Below are positions 46,421 through 57,050 of a DNA stretch of 64,000 nucleotides, piece after piece. Source of the stretch: Pararge aegeria (Eukaryota; Arthropoda; Insecta; Lepidoptera; Nymphalidae); contig NC_053185.1 of the NCBI RefSeq assembly GCF_905163445.1, forward strand, positions 12,728,001-12,792,000, in the 5' to 3' direction. A model generated the notes under the pieces. The model made no database searches and had not been told where the DNA came from. It worked only from the letters and a program-made list of their open reading frames with translations. The position numbers and the translations under genes were made by a program. Every line of letters starts with the position of its first letter. Positions within the stretch are counted from its first letter, which is position 1.

Positions 46421-47209
46421 GTGTACCCACCTTATGATGACTTTTTAGGGACTTTCTAATTAGTTTCTGTTTTTGTGAACTGTAATAGACCCACTCGTGT
46501 AGACCCTTTGCAGAGACTCATTCTAAATTCATTGGCTACGTTACCACACGTATATTTTTGCTGGGAGTTTTATTAAAATGGCCGTAAATGGTCTAACGTC
46601 GGTTGAAGGACATAATTTTCAAAATTAAGATGATTGTGGGACACTTGATCTGAACTAACCACAAATAACATGTTCAACACCACAATATTCATTATCGAAA
46701 GGTTACCTCGCATTGCCCGTTATGAAGTTATGAACACTAAATAGATTATGTTTGTGGATAGTTGTCTATGCTGCTTTGACTATAGACACACCTGCTTCTC
46801 GACTATTTAGTGTCTTTATGATCTCTTAAGTTTAGCTTTGCATAATATTATTATTAAACAGTCAACTTATACTAATACGTTTATAGAATGAATCAATGTT
46901 TTACACACATTATTCGACACCATGAGAAAAGGACCTACCACAGTTTAGTGAAGCTACCGCTGTTTAGCTGTATTTTCGCTACTGTTATTAAGATGCCCAT
47001 GAATTAAAAGAAACTCTTTTATTTCTAGGTTAGTATCGACCCAGTATCCGCGGATCCTAAGGACATGAAGATATTAGTAAGTACTAAACTTATTACTATA
47101 CCCACTAGTATTACTTTTAGTACATGCTAAAGAATTCTAGCTTCTATTGGTCCGTGGTAAGATGTTATGAGGCTATAAGATCACGTAGCTTTGCTTTACA
47201 TATGCACAA

Positions 47210-47312
47210 AGGATTCAAGCTTTGTACATAAGTGTCATATTTCATTAAAATCGCTCGGATCGGACAAACGAACAAACATTCACGCTTTTGCATTTACAAT
47301 GTTAGCATGAAA
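47210..47312 (+). mobile_element. RTE-like LINE tail fragment
   Basis: TACATAAGTGTCATATTTCA, CGGACAAACGAACAAACATT and CACGCTTTTGCATTTACAAT with a degraded end. Confidence 0.45.
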
Positions 47313-47439
47313 GTACAGACATCTTCATCTGATATCATCTTTATCTGATACACCTTACATTATTATAGGTATTAATAAAATTGAAGAACCGTAAATAGCT
47401 TTGGAAATTATAGTATGACACAACATTCTAATCGAACTT

Positions 47440-47710
47440 GAATAGTCGGACATGAATCGCCTGTAAAATCGATATAATAATCGCCATTGTCTGGGTGGAC
47501 ATCACGTGGCTCCGCGTGACGAATGAATTACCTTCGCGCCAGCACCATGGCACCTCACAATGCCCATTTCACAGTATCGGCCAATCAAAACAAATTACCG
47601 ATTTCGTCATCCGATATTCGTTCCGATATAATTTACCAGCATCGTGCGCGATGGCATTTTGTTTTGTGTCATTATATTATTCTGCATCTTTATCGGGGCC
47701 ATTGGAAAAA
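47440..47710. promoter_or_regulatory. Candidate conserved non-coding element (intronic)
   Basis: GATATAATAATCGCC, GACGAATGAATTACC, CCAATCAAAAC and GATATAATTTACC in balanced-composition unique DNA. No repeat match. Overlapping small ORFs in two frames are unlikely to be coding. Confidence 0.25.
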
Positions 47711-47954
47711 AAATAATAGTTGAATATCACTTGTTAGATGCATTATGTTCTTCTTAACGTCCCCACCCTATTCTAGCCCCACTGCCATGCACAGAGCTTC
47801 TTTTAATATGAGAAATAGATATAGATTAACACTATATTAATATCATGTCTTTTATATTGTTTAATGTCATCTTTCATTCATTTGTCTTATAGTTATCCAT
47901 AAATTATCTAGTTCTATCTAGTTAGTGTAAGTGGCCTTACCGTACTAAGAAGAT

Positions 47955-47983
47955 GTAAAATAAATAAATAAATAAATAGAACG
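47955..47983 (+). repeat. (AAAT)n tail of a LINE-like fragment
   Basis: GTAAGTGGCCTTACCGTACT, then ATGTAAAATAAATAAATAAA. It looks like the 3' end of a non-LTR element. The upstream part is not identified. Confidence 0.5.
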
Positions 47984-48207
47984 TTATCTGACTATACTGC
48001 TCCAATTTGGTTGGGTGGGTCTTAATCATTATTTTCTCGTTGCTGTAATAGTTAAAATGAATGAGGCCTAACGTGCTCCTCAAAGGTAAAATAGAACCGA
48101 AAGTACTAAAAATTTCTTGACATAATACCTTTCTTTTATATGCCCAACTTGGAATCTAACTACATGTAATTTAAATATGCTAACCAATAGCCCAACGGAG
48201 TAAAAAA

Positions 48208-48571
48208 AAAAAATCATTTATTTCAAGTAGGCCTTCTTTATAAGCAGTTTTGAAACGTCAAGTATGTATATTTGTAGTGACTCTACCACCGGTTCGGAAA
48301 GCAGATTCTACCAAGAAGAGCCAGCAAGAAACTCAGTAGTTGCTCTTTTCCAACATCAAAATTTACAATCATTTTTTTATCTTGCGGGAGATGAGAGCGA
48401 GGCTGGCTGCTTCCAATCTACCTTGTCATTGAGGAATTCATCAAAGGTATAGTAACCTCGCTGTACTAGATGCGTTTTTACACATTTTTTAAATGTATGC
48501 ATTGGTAGGTCAAGAATTTCCTTAGGAATCATGTTGTAAAAGCGTATACTCAACCCCACAAAGGAGTTCAT
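48208..48571 (-). pseudogene. CR1/Jockey-like LINE 3' end with pol C-terminus
   Basis: The minus-strand frame reads SIRFYNMIPKEILDLPMHTF, then KKCVKTHLVQRGYYTFDEFL and NDKVDW, with the stop at 48377. FYNxIPxxxxxLPxxxFK and GYYxxxDFLxD are the usual C-terminal motifs of this group of LINE polymerases. Its 3' UTR (48208-48376) contains the block TAGTGACTCTACCACCGG shared with copies at 9210, 38980 and 55365. Upstream domains are lost. Confidence 0.75.
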
Positions 48572-49224
48572 TAATCTAATTAAATAAAAAAAAAATGAAC
48601 GCTACAGAATCTAGTATTACGTTAACGTACACAAATATTAACACCCTTAGGCAAAAGCGTCCTTCAATCATCATTAGTTAAATGCCAAACGCGCGCCTTA
48701 AGTGTCGATGAGGCTTTTCTACCATTTGTTATAACAACCACCTAACCACTAGTTACATTTGTACTAGTGATGCAATTGAAATGGTTGAATTACTTGGAAA
48801 TGCAATTAATAAACTCTAGGTAATAGCACTCTTTATTCTTACATCAAAGTTTCTTTTTTTTGTTTGAATAATTAACCCTACAGCAAGGTAGGTTTATACC
48901 AACAATAAGCTTAGATCAAGAAATCATACTTTATTGTGAACAAAGTTTCGTCTTTACCCTAGTTAAAACAATGTGCTAAGCAGCACATTGCATATCAATG
49001 CATTCAATTGAATTAAATTTAATTTAATTCGAAAGGATTTTAAGGTTTTTGTTTTTATTCATCTCACTAGATTTAATTGAAGTGTATTGTTCTCGCTCCA
49101 GAGACGAGCAATAACAACTGCGACACAGTCTTGCACTATAGCAGTATTATCGAATTTGGGTTTGTTAATATACGTTACCTTATGTTCGCCTTATTTTGTT
49201 TTATTTTTATTTTTTGTGTAACTG

Positions 49225-49320
49225 AATGAATGAATTAAATACACTTTATTAAAAGAAAGAGAAAAGGTACAGTAGGCGGCCTTATCGCTTATAAGCGATC
49301 TCTACCAGGCAACCTTCCAA
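49225..49320 (-). repeat. Family-C repeat
   Basis: AATACACTTTATTAAAAG, AGGCGGCCTTATCGCTTATA and GATCTCTACCAGGCAACCTT. Confidence 0.55.
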
Positions 49321-49450
49321 ATTGAGTACATGAAGTTAAGAAGAAGGGTTAACTGTTAAATTATATAAAATTATTATTATTAACTTGTCAACAAATTACA
49401 GATAGATTAAATATATAAAACAGAAGTAAGATGGCATTAGGGAATTACTT

Positions 49451-49949
49451 GGATAGAAGCAGGCGTTACTTTGCGAAATTCCATGATATATTATGAAAAT
49501 TAAGCTTAATTTGCTATACAAGTCAACATCTCTTCACTTAAAAATTATTCATTGTAAATAAATATCTCCTGAGGATGCTTCGGTTTCGGAGCGAAACGTG
49601 CGCAAATAAAATAAATAAATGTACTGCGACAATACACACATCGCCATCTTGCTCTAAAGCTAGCGTAGTTTGAGTTATGGGTACTGAGATAGTTGTTGAA
49701 TATTTGTATGAATATAATACACATTAAATACTTATAATATACACATAAACACCCAGCCACTGAAAAACAATCATGTTCATCCCACAAACATTGTCCGGTT
49801 GTCGGAATCGAACCCACGGCCTAGGACTCAGAAAGCAGGGTCGCTGCCCACTGCGCCAGTCGGCGTGGAGTATAAAGATTTAAGAAATTATAAAGAACAC
49901 CATACAGATTCTCTTGCTTTCCGCGGAGTATAGCAATTTTAGCTTAATT
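49451..49949 (+). mobile_element. Penelope-like short repeat, split by a SINE
   Basis: The left part (49451-49603) starts GGATAGAAGCAGGCG and includes CTGAGGA (49569-49575), a stem-loop and GAAAC (49593-49597). The right part (49865-49949) ends in AGCTTAATTTTCATAA. Together they match the complete copy at 61786-62081, read on the + strand. A Metulj-like SINE (49604-49864) has jumped in just after the hammerhead-like core, so the repeat is older than that SINE. Confidence 0.6.
49604..49864 (-). mobile_element. Metulj-like SINE nested in Penelope-like repeat
   Basis: Reverse copy with an AAATAAATAAAT tail at 49604, B box complement GGAATCGAACCC at 49804 and A-box complement CTGCGCCAGTCGGC at the end. 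It interrupts the repeat at 49451-49949. Confidence 0.75.
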
Positions 49950-50776
49950 TTCATAATAGGTATAGGAAATTTAACGTACTTCAAAATGTCCGGCAAAATA
50001 TTTTAGAACATGATAGCGTGGAACGGGAGCCTTTCTCTTGTCTACAAAAGGAAGTTATAAGCTACTCGGTTGTCGTGATACACTTTCATGTTTTTTTTTT
50101 CACCTTATAAGCTCATGAGCAAAGCTGTAGGCACAAGCTAATTTGATCTACCACAAAATCTTACCTCGAATGTAAAACATACTAAGCAATTGAAAGGGCT
50201 ATTACAGAATAATAGTGAATAGTACAATGTGCATACACGCGTTTCGCCGCGGGCCCGCTTGCACGCGTGGGGCCCAATTGTATGCCTAAATACCGATTAG
50301 CTACAGCTCGCATATCAATGGTACAGATTCGCCATTGTGAAATAAACACTAAACAAAATGTGTGCGGTCTAACCACAGATATCTAGACCTGTATAAAGAT
50401 TATTAATGCTAAATTGCGTCTTTTTATTTACCTGTTGCCAATATTAGAGGAAAAGGACTTAAAACGGACACCAAGCCTTAAACGAGGGCCTTTAATAACT
50501 ACCGTTTATAAACTCCCATTCTCCAGTCCGCAGAAATTGTAAGTTTTACTCTCGAAAGACATAGAATAGAATACATACATTTTATAAGTATATAATAGAA
50601 TCAATTATATACACAGGACTGTAAAGAAAAAAAATATTTCGTAATTTTATACAATAAAGGTGTGCTTTTTTTGACTGCAGATAAAGAGGTCTTGGTTTCG
50701 ATTCATGGATCACGCGGAAAACTGTTATATTTGTTGAGGTTTTTGTTGAGATTCGATTTAGCGTTACGGTAGTAAC
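49950..50776. other. Intron-like DNA, no gene seen
   Basis: 50220-50290 is GC-rich (GTTTCGCCGCGGGCCCGCTT). No repeat or exon recognised. Confidence 0.45.
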
Positions 50777-50956
50777 GTTAAATCGCTTAGCGGCAAGTCT
50801 TTGGCGGTAGGGCGGTGACTAGCCACAGCCGACGACAACCAGACCAGACCAGAGAAAACTCAGAAATTAAAAATGCCCAAATTGTCCCTGCTGGGTTTCG
50901 AACCATGGACCACCAACTTAAACCTACATAGCTCGCTGATGTGCCAGGATGGTCAC
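50777..50956 (-). mobile_element. Third-family SINE, tail missing
   Basis: AAATCGCTTAGCGGCAAGTC, ACCAGACCAGACCAGAGAAA, B box complement GGTTTCGAACCATGG and GTGCCAGGATGGTCACG at the head. Confidence 0.6.
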
Positions 50957-51461
50957 GTACGGACAGTACTGCCGCTGTACCGATTTTCAGGAATTTAGCA
51001 CTAAGATAGCTGAGGTGTAGGAGTTCAGATTTTTGACATTGCTCGAACTTGGTATTAATCATAACCCATAAGAGTAAATAATATAGCTAGGATTGGTTAG
51101 ATTATAGAATAAAATAGTTCAGTGCCTTTCTTTAGCATTATTAGATATACATACAGATATATACTGTATACGTAGTTAAATTTTACTCTAAAATGATAAA
51201 TCTTACCTATTTCGTATATGTTTAATAAACAATATAAGGTACGTTAAAACATTAACATCAAGATATTTCTCTGTCCCTACCTTAAGAAAATTTCAAGGAA
51301 GTAAAAAATAATTTATCTTCAAATCCCCGGCTAACATTTTCTTAAGTGGAAATGGGTACAAGTGGCTATCCATGACACGAACAAAATGCACAGAAAATTC
51401 ATGGGGGATTCGTTGAAATACGTAGAGTGGTTGTAAGGTACTTTATATGTATAGGTACCGT

Positions 51462-51495
<34 letters not shown>

Positions 51496-51960
51496 AAATT
51501 CCGTGTAGCTTTCGTTGGATTTTCACCCTTATTTATAGAGAAATAAAATAGGAAATCAATTATCAGGGTGTTAAGGAGTTTAAGGTTCAACACATTATAG
51601 CTTTTACGTCTATTGTTATAAGGACTTTTAGTTTCTAAGTGAAGAGCTATTAAAATAGGAAGGTAGGTGGACTTGATCACCCTGAGACGGGAGGATTGAG
51701 GAGTAAAGGGGGGCAAAGTCACCTCCGTAGACTACTTTCTCCGGTGGGTTGTAAAGCAAAAATACAATTTCCTCTCCTTTCAGTTTTACAAAACATATTA
51801 GGACTTAAAAACTATAGTTTCAGCATGCACCTAAATAAAACATGGCCTAGCTTCATAATAACTCAAAGATTAGGTAACTTCTAATTGATAATTATATTAC
51901 TATAAAATTATTTATTAAATAGTTATATATTATTTATTTATAATTTATTTATTAAAATAA
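50957..51960. other. Intron-like AT-rich DNA, no gene seen
   Basis: Contains the (AT)n tract at 51464. The 107-residue minus-strand frame crosses it and is not credible as a gene. Confidence 0.5.
51464..51492. repeat. (AT)n microsatellite
   Basis: About 14 AT units. It gives a false Tyr-Ile run in the minus-strand frame. Confidence 0.9.
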
Positions 51961-51962
51961 AT

Positions 51963-52173
51963 AAGCTACGCTTAGCTTGCGTTATGCATACTGAGATAGC
52001 TGTTGCGTATTTATTGAATATCTTAATACACATAAATACTTATAATATACAGATAAACACCCAGACACTGAAAAACATTCATGTTCATCACACAAACATT
52101 TTCCAGTTGTGGGAATCGAACCCTCGGCCAAGGACTCAGAAAGCAGGGTGGCTGGCCACTGCGCCAGTCGGCC
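51963..52173 (-). mobile_element. Metulj-like SINE, lacking its 3' end
   Basis: It begins AAGCTACGCTTAGCTTGCG (3' part on its own strand) and runs to CTGCGCCAGTCGGCC. The B box complement GGAATCGAACCC is intact. The usual ATACACACATCGCCATCTAG block is absent, replaced by an AT-rich stretch. Confidence 0.7.
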
Positions 52174-52686
52174 GTCAATACTTGAAACGTCCTTAAAAGT
52201 TATGTAGACAGCTACCTTATCTCTTTATTGGTATTTTTTCTCGCCTCATATACTCTTACGATAATAAGACCCTGACAATCTTTATCAAATATCAAAACAA
52301 TGCTTAACTATTCCGACGTTATACCACGTTTATTAACAACAAATTAAATTACTATATATAACCGAGGAGCATTCAATTAAGTATTATGTTTGTAAAAATG
52401 AACTTTGCGAATAGAAATACTAAGTGGGCAAATTGATGCTACGAGTAAGTTTAGCGACTGATAAATAAATGATCCAAAAAAGTTAAGTCTATAATTGTAC
52501 CCGTGCTACTGCTACTAACTAAAGGTAAGGTTAAATTAGAAAATAAATACCTATTCGCTTTGGTAGATATTATTTGTGGTAAATAATAGTGTACATTTTC
52601 AGATTTGTCCCACATATCGCCAGTGGCGTTTAACCAGGTTAGACGTGAAGTAGGAGCGTGAGTTTCTATACAAGTTGTATGAAAAG

Positions 52687-53290
52687 TTTAAGTCAAAGTC
52701 AAAGTCAAATATTTCTTTCTTAAAGATAGCACTTTTGATGCGTTGATTATTTACAAAATGTGAACGTAGCAATGAGTAGTGATGGCGATAACTACGTTCG
52801 TAAAGTTAAAACTAAAGCTAAGAGGGTTCCAATCGCGCCCTGGTCTAAGAAGAAGCCCACAACAAATTTAGCCGGGTGTCACAATCTCACATTATCATTT
52901 GAAAATATTTTAGAGACATCCTCAATATATCAACTCGTAATTCATTGCAAAATATTATACAATTTCCTTTAAATGAATTAATTATTTTATGTAGTCTAGT
53001 TTATTGCACTGCAAGTTTATTTTTGCTTCTAACTTTCAAATTATTGCAGTCACATTTTCTCTTAAATTTTGATTATTTTTGTGAACATACATTAAATTTT
53101 CAAATATGTATTGGCTATAGACTCTCTTTATTTTAACATCTTAAAATTTATCTCTTAATGACTCTCTCGGCCCTATTTTATAGATCGCACGAACAGCTTT
53201 CTTCTGCAGCACGAAAATAGTGCCAATATCAGCAGCATTACCCCATAGTAAAATTCCATATGACATAATGCTGTGAAAGTTTCTATGTCT
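52687..53290 (-). pseudogene. CR1/Jockey-like LINE: RT C-terminal remnant plus 3' UTR
   Basis: At 53135-53285 the minus strand reads SIMSYGILLWGNAADIGTIF, then VLQKKAVRAIYKIGPRESLR and DKF, the thumb/C-terminal part of a LINE reverse transcriptase. The element then runs to a 3' UTR (52900-52687) ending in TTTGACTTTGACTTTGACTT. The UTR block is shared with 41556, 44607 and 62204. The middle part is decayed by stops. Confidence 0.7.
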
Positions 53291-53533
53291 GTCAGATGGC
53301 GTTAGTTCACTGCATAGGCAGCAGAAATAAGCCTGTTCGATAAATTATTTACATGAGGGCCCCATTGAAGTTAAGGATAGGCGGTGCATTAATGCATCTA
53401 TGAAGTATATATGCAGTGGGCATATCGCTCATTTAATATTTTAGTAAGCCGTAACCATTAATAACCATACCTTTAATTACCTGCATTCGTCTTCGCTGGC
53501 CTGAATACTAAGTACTCTCAATAAATTTTTGAC

Positions 53534-53792
53534 GGCCGATTGGCGCAGTTTGCAGCGATCCTGCTTTCTGAGCCCCAGGCCGTGGGTTCGATTTCCACTA
53601 CTAGAAAATGTGTGTGTGATGAGCATGAATATTCTTCAGTGTCTGGGTGTTTATATGTATATTTTAAGTATTTATGTATGTTATTCATAAAAATATTCAT
53701 CAGTTATCTTAGTACCCATAACGCAAGCTACGCTTACTTTGGGGCTAGATGGCGATGTGTGTATTGTCCTAGTATATTATTTTATTTATTTA
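53534..53792 (+). mobile_element. Metulj-like SINE (complete)
   Basis: The head GGCCGATTGGCGCAGTTTGC, B box GGTTCGATTTCC and a tail of TATTTTATTTATTTA are all present. The apparent ORFs on both strands here are SINE read-through. Confidence 0.75.
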
Positions 53793-54015
53793 AATGCCAG
53801 TTTAGGTATAGTATTATGGTAAAATTACGTTTGAGTTAGCTTACATTTGTAGCTAACTGCGAAGAGATAGTTCAGATGATTAGATTGACCGGCGTCAACA
53901 CAAATGACCGGCGGAAGTTGCGGAAGTGACTGACGCCGGAGCATATCAGCCACTCAGGCACGTTTGGCACGTTTATTTGTGCTTTATGTCTACCTAGTTG
54001 AATGTATGTATCATT

Positions 54016-54136
54016 GACGACCTTCCTGGCGCAGAGGTTAGCGTTTCGATTCTATTTAGGAGGTCCCGTGCTCGATCCCCGCAGGGGCAATTTGGGAATT
54101 TATAATTTCTGAATTTTTGCTTTAGTCTGGGGTAGG
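54016..54136 (+). mobile_element. Third-family SINE, head only
   Basis: GACGACCTTCCTGGCGCAGA, B box CTCGATCCCCGC and GGCAATTTGGGAATTTATAA remain. The 3' half is missing. Confidence 0.6.
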
Positions 54137-54336
54137 TTTGTTTATAATCAATAATAATCAATAACCATCTCTTATAAATAAGGCATTTTAGGTTGGAAAC
54201 GATTTAAAAATTATAACGTGATTTTCAATTGGCATCCAAGACATAGCATCTTAGTCCTTACAAAAACGTTTTTGTGCTTAAAAAAATGTTTATTTATATG
54301 CACCACCTACCTCTCTTCTTGAGCTGTGTTTTACGC

Positions 54337-54470
54337 CTTTGGTTGCCTGGAAGAGATCGCTATATACGAGTAGCAAAAAGGCCGCCAAATTGTATACTTT
54401 TCGTTAATTTTTTTTTTGTTTATGTTTATGTGGTGTACTATAAAATTGTATTCATTTATTGTTATATATA
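54337..54470 (+). repeat. Family-C repeat
   Basis: TGGTTGCCTGGAAGAGATCG, AAAAGGCCGCCAAATTGTAT and a T-rich run, then TGTATTCATTTATTG. Confidence 0.5.
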
Positions 54471-54599
54471 TAAACAATCAACCCCAAATTAAAGAAGTCT
54501 TAGTACCTTTTCATTTTAATGCCAATATTGCTCGTGTAATACCCTCGCAACTCGATTTTCGAACACGACGCCCACTCGCACTGTAATTTTGCAACGCAG

Positions 54600-55000
54600 C
54601 ATGAGTTTTGAGTCCAAATTAAAATATTATTGCGTTAAGCGCAGTTCGCACGGTATGGCCCCGGACGTTTTATTTCGTTATCCCCGGCACGCCCATTTTT
54701 ATCCTTTACCCCTCACCCCTTACACCTAGCTACAGTTCCTATCTTATATCGGCACCCTAATATCCCTATAATATCTCGCGACTGTCATTTCCGTACACCT
54801 TTAAATAGAATGTTGCACCTTATTGGGCAGTGATAAGACAGATTATCCTGTGACAGTTTCTGTGGAAAATCTCCCCGTGTTATGCGTGTCATAAAACTAT
54901 TAGCCGTTTAAGCTATTCTTAAAGCGACGTTCTTTTCGGAATACTTAGCGGTCGCAGGGTATTTTGGGGAGCGGAAGGGCGCCTATTTTTTCTTTCACGT
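54600..55000. promoter_or_regulatory. Candidate conserved non-coding element upstream of promoter B
   Basis: 400 bp of non-repeat DNA with paired GATA sites (GTGATAAGACAGATTATCC at 54831), TTTTATTTCGTTATCC and GTCATAAAACTATTAG. Lies 1.4-1.8 kb before promoter B. Confidence 0.3.
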
Positions 55001-55364
55001 GGAATTTTATACCTTTATGGTGTTTTCGTGTTCCATTATGAATTATTTGGCCGTGTTTATAAGGGTTTTTTTGTGGTGCGCATTATATTTCATTATCTTT
55101 AACACCTTGTTGGTGGGAAGGTGATGGGAGGCTCTATGTGCAGAGCTTCATGGGGATACAAAAGATGTTCTTAACGATTTACATTATTAGGTAAGGCAGG
55201 GTAATTCTTTTATGTTCGTTTATCCGTTTTTGTTGAATGTTGTACAACGCAATGACTTTATTAAGATTTAAAAACTTAAATACTCTTAGCTATCTCTACT
55301 CATATGTGATCAAATTAGAAAATAGGAGATCCGTACAAGCAAAAGGTATTCATATCAAAATATC

Positions 55365-55505
55365 AAAATTCCAAATTCATTTATTTGAAGTAGGGCCAGT
55401 TTATAAGCACAGTTGAACCGGTTCAGAAGGCAGATTCCACCGAGAAGAGCCGGCAAGAAACTCGGCAGATTTTTTTTTCAACATCGTTTTACAGTTTACA
55501 ATGAA
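55365..55505 (-). mobile_element. CR1/Jockey-like LINE 3' UTR fragment
   Basis: The 3' tail AAATTCCAAATTCATTTATT (as seen on +), then AGAAGAGCCGGCAAGAAACT, match the 48208 family. It is non-coding. Confidence 0.6.
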
Positions 55506-55860
55506 AGAAATATATATAATAAATTATATAGTTCAGCATGTTTCAAAGTAAAAGCGGCAATATAGCTAAGGCAACATTGCTTATATGACCGATATACTTT
55601 GAAGGCCCAAGATGTTATGGTATCGGTAGCGTTGGAAGGCCTTCCATCTAGGTTGTAACTACGATATAAAATGAGTCACAAGCAGTTGCTGGACATAAGC
55701 CCAATATCTAACGCAGAGTGTGGAAATCTCTGAGAGAGACTTAGGCACGTTGTACGACAGTTGTGGCAGTCAATGGTTTACATGATGATAATAATGGGAC
55801 TTATGCATAGGCCTCCGCATACTTAATTATTGTAAGAGAAAAAAATTTAACCTAACCAAT

Positions 55861-55996
55861 CAGTGGCGTGCATTGAGGGTATGCACAGGGTACGCAGATG
55901 ACATAAAATGAAGAAAACGAGTTATAAATAGGTACTAAAGAGTAGTGGAGATTTTCTTCATTTTATATCATTTGCATACCCTCTATGCACGCCAAC
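55861..55996. mobile_element. hAT-type MITE copy, strongly fold-back
   Basis: It begins CAGTGGCGTGCAT and ends ATGCACGCCAA. The subterminal arms GGGTATGCACAGGGTACGCA and TTTGCATACCCTC pair, and the inner ATAAAATGAAGAAAA pairs with TTTTCTTCATTTTAT. The right TIR has lost its last bases and the target duplication is unclear. Confidence 0.6.
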
Positions 55997-56399
55997 CAAG
56001 CAATTATTTTTTCAGTGTAAAATTTTCCTCCAGTATGCGCTTTGGCTCTAACTGGGCTTATATTTACCTTATTTACTAACTAAGTGTACGAAAACGTTAG
56101 CACTACGGTAGGTTAGCTATCACTATAAATAATGATTTAAAGATAACGACATCTACATTTATATATATTTTTACACGTAGTACATAATTGTGAGTAAACA
56201 CAGTTTTTTTGACAATGACTAGCATGGCAAGTTTTAGTACTGAGACAAAAGAATCACAAGCTATAGCAATAAAAATTCGTAAATTTACGACAGGTAGGTA
56301 CAATATATAACGCATTAAACCGCAAAGCAAGCAATCGTTCCAACTTATCGGTAATTTGAAACAAAAAACTTTATGCAAATTGAGGGAGCCGAAATAAAA

Positions 56400-56785
56400 T
56401 GGAGTCGCGCGTGCGATCGATATGCGACCTTGTGGGCGGAGCTTAGCGTGGGCGGGGCTCAATAAGAGGCTGGGATTGGTTCAGACCGCCCACCCCGCCC
56501 CCCACATAGCGAGTCGCACCCGCACTCGTAAACGTGTGCCCGAGCGCCGCGACACGAGACGTTCGGACCGTGTAAACGCGCCTCGGAGTGACGATCAGTC
56601 TCATCGTGAGAAACGGCCTTTTCGTGACAAGCGGCCTCTTTGGATGTCGCATCGCATATTTGTTTTTAGAACAATTTTGTGTTAGTTTTCGTGATATCGT
56701 TACACTTGTAACTGGAGAACGGTATCGTTTACGAAAAAAGAATATATTGAATATTGTTTAGTATTGAAATGTGTTAGTGTGAAAG
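56400..56785 (+). promoter_or_regulatory. Candidate promoter B and 5' leader of first exon B
   Basis: This is a GC-rich block with two GC boxes (GGGCGG at 56434 and GGGCGGGG at 56450), a reverse CCAAT box (ATTGG at 56475) and C-rich runs near 56488-56510. A TCAGTC initiator has its A at 56597. There is no TATA box. The leader then turns AT-rich and contains two uORFs, 56643-56684 (ATGTCGCATCGC to TAG) and 56769-56777 (ATG TGT TAG), before the main start. These are motifs read directly from sequence. The promoter call rests on their clustering next to an exon with a consensus donor. Confidence 0.5.
56769..56777 (+). promoter_or_regulatory. Minimal uORF (ATG TGT TAG) before exon B start
   Basis: This two-residue uORF ends eight bases before the first ATG of exon B. 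It mirrors the start-sense-stop uORF in the leader of exon A. A longer uORF lies upstream at 56643. Translational control is inferred. Confidence 0.35.
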
Positions 56786-56833
56786 ATGATAACTGACATG
56801 TACGGGCCGCTGCCGGTGCCAAATAAATCCATT
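56786..56833 (+). CDS. First coding exon B (partial gene, alternative N-terminus)
   Basis: This is a 16-codon open frame, MITDMYGPLPVPNKSI, followed by a strong splice donor ATT|GTAAGT in phase 0. The first ATG has A at -3. The second in-frame ATG at 56798 lies in CTGACATG, the same eight bases as the exon A start, so it may be the real initiator (12 codons). Phase, strand and architecture match exon A, which supports two alternative promoters of one gene continuing past base 64000. I do not recognise the peptide, and no domain is visible. Confidence 0.5.
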
Positions 56834-57050
56834 GTAAGTTTTCTTATACAAGCTTAATTACCTCCTTATTTATATTTTGATATATATTACCTATGTAACT
56901 TCTTAGTTTTAAGTGACAAATGATTTGTTAACAAAAATAGTACTACTATACCAACCTCTTAGCTCTTAGACTAGTGTGCTTTTTGAGCATCCGTAGCTAT
57001 AGTTTTTTAAAAATAAGGAATATAGTTGTTATCACCACCAAAATAATGAT

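Noticed and set aside
53534..53839. 99-residue open frame
   Set aside because: Read-through of a Metulj-like SINE; the same peptide pattern appears at other SINE copies.
56103..56462. 119-residue minus-strand frame and overlapping + frame at 56422-56685
   Set aside because: They overlap promoter B on both strands; GC content opens frames there. No family features.
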